A stretch of 20,860 bases of DNA, from positions 1 to 20,860 of the forward strand of contig JAOAPJ010000135.1 of assembly GCA_025462805.1 (NCBI GenBank), read 5' to 3'. Source of the DNA: Acidobacteriaceae bacterium (GTDB lineage Bacteria > Acidobacteriota > Terriglobia > Terriglobales > Acidobacteriaceae). Below, one piece after another: positions 17,901 through 20,860 of this stretch; position 1 is the first letter of the stretch; every line of letters begins with the position of its first letter. A program made the translations under genes and the position numbers. The notes under the pieces were generated by a model. That model saw nothing but the letters and a program-made list of their open reading frames with translations. It was not told the origin of the DNA and searched no databases.

Positions 17901-18138
17901 AATACATGTAGTTCATGTGATCCACGCCGGTAACCTGCTGCTCGATCGGAGTCGCCACCGACTGCTCGAGAGTGCGCGCATCGGCGCCCGGGTAGGTCGC
18001 CTGCACGACGACCTCAGGGGGAACGATGTCGGGGAACTGCGAGGTCGGCAGGCTCAACATCGCCACCACGCCGACAATGACCATGATGATCGATATCACC
18101 ATGGCCACAATGGGCCGGTTGATAAAGAACTTCGACAT
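14962..18138 (-). CDS. RND-family inner-membrane multidrug efflux pump (HAE1 type)
   Basis: The 1058-residue length is typical for AcrB/MexB homologues (about 1050). The N-terminus MSKFFINRPIVAMVISIIMV is the family hallmark, with the second half duplicating the first: 12 membrane helices and two large periplasmic loops. The proton relay is intact: Asp407 and Asp408 in GLVVDDAIVVVE match AcrB numbering exactly, and Lys939 in GLAAKNAILIVEF corresponds to AcrB Lys940. Trimers take amphipathic or lipophilic compounds from the periplasm and membrane and push them into the outer-membrane factor in exchange for protons. Ribosome site GAGGG is at 18149-18153. The start lies 3 bases after the adaptor stop. 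The final 20 residues are rich in Arg, Lys and His and lie in the cytoplasm. Confidence 0.98.
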   Translation of the reverse strand: MSKFFINRPIVAMVISIIMVIVGVVAMLSLPTSQFPDIVPPEVVVQATYPGADARTLEQSVATPIEQQVTGVDHMNYMYSTNANNGQTQLTVDFAIGTNPDIDQVLTQLRVSQATPQLPSQVNTAGVQVLKSLSSPLMLIALSSPNGTYDSTFLNNYAFINLADELTRLPGVARAQIFGGQYAMRIWVKPDQLAKLSVTVPQIISAMQVQNNVNPAGQIGGDPVPAGQEFTYTVRSQGRLVTQEEFGEIVIRANPDGSVLRLKDVARIELGAQVYSPVGKFNGKPAAIMALYQLPGSNAVAAAEGVTRRLNELKSTFPQDMIVSIPLDTTKAVTAGLRDIVKTLLIALVLVILVVYLFLQGWRATLIPLLAVPVSLIGTFVIFPALGFSINTLSLLGLVLAIGLVVDDAIVVVEAVEKHIEEGMSPKEASLAAMEQVSSPVIAIALILAAVFIPTAAVPGITGRLYQQFAVTIAISVIFSAFNALTLSPALCALLLKPKKETRGPLAGFFRWFNRNFERATNGYVSTSGFLIRKSGFALLLLAVVSAGVYFVARDIPGSFLPSEDQGYLFVGMVLPNSASLQRTVEASHSVEKALLGVPGIESVISANGFSLLSFTQSTYNAFYFVTLKPWDQRKSKDQQYAAIQRNVAMRLGGIRQGIAFSFPPPSIPGVGSSGGVSAVVEDRSGGDPQVLNDNLAKYMGELHKRPEIAQAITTYTPNVPQIFVDVDRTKAIQEGVPLADVYQTLQTFMGGYLVNYFNRFGRQWQTYVEAEGTSRTSVDNIGQFYVQNAAGDSIPLSALTSVKRITGPEFTLRYNEYAAAQIIVAGAPGYSSGQVTAALEDVFKKTMPSSMALDYQGMSYQEQQAKKGVSSSTIFGISLLFVFLILAAQYESWTLPFSVLLGTPIAVFGAFLALSLRGLENDVFAQIGLVMLIGLAAKNAILIVEFSRSEYLAGKSIYDAALAGARLRLRPILMTALAFILGCIPLWIASGAGGVSRRIIGTVVIGGMLAASFIAIFIIPVTFAVVERVSHRFSKERRDEHARKREKREPVHSGGGM

Positions 18139-18141
18139 GAT

Positions 18142-19440
18142 CTATTTGCCCTCGGTAGCTGCGCTTTGTTTCCCGGGGTTGCTGCTGCTACCGCCGCCCT
18201 GGTCTGTGGTGGAGTTGGCCGCCTGTTCTGGCTCAGCCGGTTTGGGATGGACCGGTATGCCGTCTGCCAGCTTTCCGGTGCCTTCGATGACCACCTGGTC
18301 GTGGGGCTGGAGCCCGCTGGTGATCACCCACTCGCGGCCGATCTGCGGACCTACCTGCACGGTGCGGATGTGCACCTTGTCATCATTCGACACCACCGCG
18401 ATCTGATAGGAGCCCTGCAACTGAGAGACAGCACGCTGGGGAACAACCAACGCGCCCTTCATGATCTCGGTCTGCGCGCGTACCCTGCCGTATTGACCGG
18501 GCCGCAACAAATTTTGCGGGTTGGCAAATGCCGCAGCCACGCGAATGGTGCCCGTATTCGCGTTCACGCCGCGATCGACGAAGACGATATGCCCCTTGTC
18601 TGGATAGACACTGCCGGTGGACAGGGTTAGGTCAATCGGCACGCGGTTGGCGCTGTGCAGCAGGTCAGCGGCGCCGCGCGCGCGCGCCTTCTCGTTCAGC
18701 TCCAGATACTCCTGCTCGCTGATCGCGAAGTACACCTTGATCGGCTGTACCTGGGAGACGGTAGTGAGCACGGTGTCCGCCTTGACATAGCTGCCTGTCT
18801 GCACCGTGGCGATGCCGGCGATGCCGTCCAGCAGCGAACGCACCTTGGTGAAGCCCAGGTTGAGCTCTGCGTTCGCGACGTTGGCCTGGGCCGCTCTCAC
18901 TGCAGCGTCATTCGCGTACTTCGACTGCAGGTCGTTGTCCAGTTGCGAACGGGCGATGGCTCGCGCCTCCGCCAGCGGCGTATCGCGCTTAACATTGATC
19001 TCCGACAACTGGAGCTGCGCCTGCGCCTGCGCCAGTTGCCCCTTCGCCTGATCGAGTGCGGCCACGAATGGGCGCGGATCGATCTCGTAGAGCACCTCGC
19101 CTTTTTGCACCACCGAGCCTTCCTTGTAGTTCTGGCGGATGACGTAGCCGGTGACCTGGGGCTCGATCTGCGCGTTGGTATAGCCGTCAAGGTTGGCGAC
19201 CCACTCGCCAAAGATCGGCACATCGCGCTGCTCGACAACTGTCGTCGTTACATCCGGTGGCGGGTACTGCGGCGGACCGCCGCCCTTGGCGGACTTGCTG
19301 CAACCGGCTATTAGGGCCAGCCCGGACAGCAGGAGAAGGACCGCGGCCGACACACAGCCGGCAGAAGACTTCTCCGCTGAAGGACTTACGTGTGCCGGGT
19401 CCGCCGCGGCGAAGCGAGAGGTCATCGTGGAAGAAGTCAT
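18142..19440 (-). CDS. RND efflux periplasmic adaptor (membrane fusion lipoprotein)
   Basis: ATG 19440 (432 residues) is the likely start; the open frame reaches further upstream but would cross the control region and read into the divergent TetR gene. The N-terminus is longer than usual (about 30 polar residues) before a hydrophobic stretch ending in the lipobox LIAGC (Cys47). Next come the MFP signature beginning VTTTVVEQRDVPIFGEW, the lipoyl-like half-motifs (NYKEGSVVQKGEVLYEIDPRPF), a coiled-coil hairpin rich in Gln/Ala (AKGQLAQAQAQLQLSEINV), the second lipoyl half and beta-barrel, and a Ser/Gly-rich tail (GGGSSSNPGKQ). It bridges pump and outer-membrane factor. As the first gene of the operon it is controlled from the intergenic region shared with the TetR gene. 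Confidence 0.95.
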   Translation of the reverse strand: MTSSTMTSRFAAADPAHVSPSAEKSSAGCVSAAVLLLLSGLALIAGCSKSAKGGGPPQYPPPDVTTTVVEQRDVPIFGEWVANLDGYTNAQIEPQVTGYVIRQNYKEGSVVQKGEVLYEIDPRPFVAALDQAKGQLAQAQAQLQLSEINVKRDTPLAEARAIARSQLDNDLQSKYANDAAVRAAQANVANAELNLGFTKVRSLLDGIAGIATVQTGSYVKADTVLTTVSQVQPIKVYFAISEQEYLELNEKARARGAADLLHSANRVPIDLTLSTGSVYPDKGHIVFVDRGVNANTGTIRVAAAFANPQNLLRPGQYGRVRAQTEIMKGALVVPQRAVSQLQGSYQIAVVSNDDKVHIRTVQVGPQIGREWVITSGLQPHDQVVIEGTGKLADGIPVHPKPAEPEQAANSTTDQGGGSSSNPGKQSAATEGK

Positions 19441-19561
19441 GGAGCCATCCGAAAAAAGAGCTTCAGTTGAAGGGATGCCGCGCGTTTCCGCACGACGGGG
19501 TCTATCTACTGCCGCTGTAGATGAGGGCGCCGTAGGCGCGGACTCACTGATTCGTGATTTT

Positions 19562-19591
19562 TTCACAGAACGGCACTCTGTGCCATAGAAT
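19562..19591 (+). promoter_or_regulatory. TetR-gene promoter with embedded operator palindromes
   Basis: TTCACA (19562-19567), an 18-base spacer and TAGAAT (19586-19591) each match the sigma-70 consensus at 5 of 6 positions. Two overlapping inverted repeats fill the spacer: GGCAC-TCT-GTGCC (19572-19584) and CACAGA-N7-TCTGTG (19564-19582). A repressor bound there would block this promoter and probably the leftward one of the efflux operon. No clear leftward promoter could be fixed. Confidence 0.55.
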
Positions 19592-20246
19592 GCATGCAGT
19601 GCAAAAAAATAAAGATGTTCTGGTAGATGAAGAGCCGCCGTCCCCGCAGGAGTCCGGGACGCTGCGTGAACGGAAGCATGAGTTTGTCCTGCGGGAGATT
19701 GAGCATGCCGCATGGGATCTGTTTGGCGTCGTGGGCTTCGATCGCGCCACGGTGGAGGAGATCAGCCGGAACGCCGGTGTCTCTCGCCGTACCTTTTTCC
19801 GCTACTTCCGCACCAAGGAAGACGTGCTGTCGTACAGCGTCCAACGCTTCGGAAAAAGGGTAGCCGAGCGCTTCGCCATCCTGCCGTCGAGCCGCAAGCC
19901 CCTGGCGGCGATCGAGGAGGCCTTCCTTTCCGTCAGCCGGGAGGACATCGAGCACGCGCGCAAGCCGAAGGAGATGCTCGCCCTGATGTTCAACGAGCCC
20001 TGCCTGCGCGGACGGTTCCTCTTCGGGCTTGACCTTTGGGTTCCCGCACTGAGTGCGGAACTGGTCCGCCGCAAAGCCTATCGCGGCGATGTGGCCCGCT
20101 GCGACCTGGCCGCAGCTCTCTACTGCACCGCGTTTGACCGTGCCCATGTGCGCTGGTATCGCGACGGATCGGGAGACCTGCCCGCACAGTTGAAGCGTGC
20201 GTTCCGCCAGTTGCACGAGATGGAAAGCGCGAGTCTCACGCGTTAG
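19590..20246 (+). CDS. TetR-family transcriptional regulator, likely repressor of the efflux operon
   Basis: From ATG 19590 the product has 218 residues. A variable N-terminal arm (1-28) leads into the TetR DNA-binding domain, with the helix-turn-helix at about 54-73 (TVEEISRNAGVSRRTFFRYF) followed by RTKEDVL. The C-terminal ligand and dimer domain (about 85-218) is helical and not conserved with a named subgroup, as is usual. The gene is divergent from the adaptor gene, with a palindrome in between, so it probably represses both itself and the pump until a ligand binds. The start is uncertain: ATG 19590 overlaps the predicted -10 element, so GTG 19599 (a nearly leaderless start) or a different promoter must apply if that element is used. 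An upstream GTG at 19554 is less likely. Confidence 0.92.
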   Translation: MHAVQKNKDVLVDEEPPSPQESGTLRERKHEFVLREIEHAAWDLFGVVGFDRATVEEISRNAGVSRRTFFRYFRTKEDVLSYSVQRFGKRVAERFAILPSSRKPLAAIEEAFLSVSREDIEHARKPKEMLALMFNEPCLRGRFLFGLDLWVPALSAELVRRKAYRGDVARCDLAAALYCTAFDRAHVRWYRDGSGDLPAQLKRAFRQLHEMESASLTR

Positions 20247-20279
20247 CTGCCGGTTTCGAAGGACAGTTCTCACTTGCGC

Positions 20280-20323
20280 CTCGTTCGCGGGCGATCATCG
20301 CCCTTACTCCTATGTCGAACGAG
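20280..20323. terminator. Nested inverted repeats between convergent genes, possible terminator
   Basis: Outer arms CTCGTTCG (20280-20287) and CGAACGAG (20316-20323) enclose the inner repeat GGGCGAT-C-ATCGCCC (20289-20303). Together they could form a two-level stem between the TetR stop (20246) and the PLP-enzyme stop (20349). There is no long T-run on either strand, so termination is plausible but unproven. Confidence 0.4.
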
Positions 20324-20348
20324 CGCGGCCAGGAACGACAGACTGCTC

Positions 20349-20860
20349 CTAGATTTTTTTTGAGACGTCGCCGCCAGCCGCGGAAAAGCTCTGCTCCAGA
20401 TCGGCGATCAGGTCTTCGATCGCCTCGATGCCCACCGAGATGCGTACCAAGTCGCGTGGTATCTCTTTTTGCGAGCGCAGATGCTCCGGGATGCTCGCGT
20501 GAGACATGTAGTTGGGCAGGCTGATGGTGGAGTTGACTCCGCCGAAGCTGACCGTGATGGTGTGCAGCTTGCACCCTTCGACGACCTGCCTCGATAGCTC
20601 CGGGTCGCCGGTGCGGAAGCTCAGCACGGAGCCCGGACCTTTGGCCTGCTTCCGGTGGATCGCCGCTGCCTCAGACGAGGCCATCGTGGGGAAGTAGACA
20701 TCGGTCACGGACGGGTGCTGTTTGAGGTAGTTGGCCAGAGCGACGGCATTCGCCTGTTGCGCATTCTGTCGCAGCGCCAGTGTCTTCATCCCGCGCAGCA
20801 CGAGGAAGCTGTCGAACGGAGAAAGCCCGCCACCCTCGCCATTCTGGATCAGGTATAGAT
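20349..20860 (-). CDS. Cys/Met-metabolism PLP-dependent enzyme (cystathionine gamma-synthase/lyase-like), C-terminal part
   Basis: The frame is open to the window edge and continues beyond it; about 169 C-terminal residues are visible. Near the edge, IQNGEGGGLSPFDSFLVLRGMKTLALR matches the region just after the cofactor lysine in the trans-sulfuration family, so the lysine itself lies outside. Later marks are VSFGGVNSTISLPNYMSH (substrate-pocket strand) and DLVRISVGIEAIEDLIADLEQSF, whose Arg holds the substrate carboxylate. Family members are cytoplasmic tetramers acting on homoserine esters, cystathionine or methionine; the visible part does not decide between synthase, lyase and methionine gamma-lyase. 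It converges with the TetR gene and looks unrelated to the efflux operon. The last residues (AAGGDVSKKI) are variable. Confidence 0.9.
   Translation of the reverse strand, partial: LYLIQNGEGGGLSPFDSFLVLRGMKTLALRQNAQQANAVALANYLKQHPSVTDVYFPTMASSEAAAIHRKQAKGPGSVLSFRTGDPELSRQVVEGCKLHTITVSFGGVNSTISLPNYMSHASIPEHLRSQKEIPRDLVRISVGIEAIEDLIADLEQSFSAAGGDVSKKI

Noticed and set aside
19441..19713. N-terminal extension of the efflux adaptor by 91 residues
   Set aside because: It would cross the control region and run antisense through the start of the TetR gene; the lipoprotein signal is correctly placed from ATG 19440.
19563..20273. 236-codon open frame antisense to the TetR gene
   Set aside because: A shadow of a clear TetR helix-turn-helix gene; no domain and no start signals.

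Overview
The window looks like chromosomal DNA from a GC-rich Gram-negative soil bacterium, most likely an acidobacterium of the Terriglobus/Granulicella/Edaphobacter type. This is an inference. It rests on the unusual omega-like small protein placed directly before rho, a large sedolisin-family protein with Ig-like repeats and a short C-terminal membrane/RRR segment, a pentaheme-TPR cytochrome, and a lipoprotein-anchored tripartite efflux pump. No marker gene such as rRNA is present to confirm it.

Layout, left to right. 1-1460 (+): 3' part of comM (AAA ATPase for transformation). 1461-2028: a 568-base gap with a hairpin, a good sigma-70-like promoter (1665-1693) and a structured stretch that may be an RNA gene or a long leader. 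2029-3618 (+): a probable omega-subunit gene (rpoZ) followed by rho, separated by two competing hairpins and a very C-rich, G-poor leader. 3690-4391 (+): a GNAT acetyltransferase and a small membrane protein. 4395-5770 (-): a two-gene unit, flavin split-barrel general stress protein then a YfdC-like formate/nitrite-transporter-family channel. 5986-8864 (+): a pentaheme cytochrome c fused to TPRs and a small secreted protein of unknown family, ended by a near-perfect bidirectional terminator (8893-8932). 8942-13126 (-): a 1394-residue sedolisin (S53) homologue. 13478-19440 (-): an efflux operon of adaptor, RND pump and outer-membrane factor, with a divergent TetR gene (19590-20246, +) whose promoter contains a palindrome. 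20349-20860 (-): C-terminal part of a Cys/Met-metabolism PLP enzyme, cut by the window end.

How the parts work together. The TetR gene and the efflux operon form a classic locally regulated drug or solvent pump. Rho and omega are core transcription genes and appear to be transcribed together, with sequence features that suggest Rho controls its own messenger. The cytochrome and its neighbour are exported and probably act in periplasmic electron transfer.

The most notable observation is that the sedolisin homologue keeps its propeptide, fold and calcium-site motifs, but all four catalytic and oxyanion positions appear replaced. This points to an inactive pseudoprotease with a binding or structural role. 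I found no CRISPR array, transposase, integrase, rRNA or convincing tRNA, and no gene cluster that clearly forms an undescribed defence or biosynthetic system.
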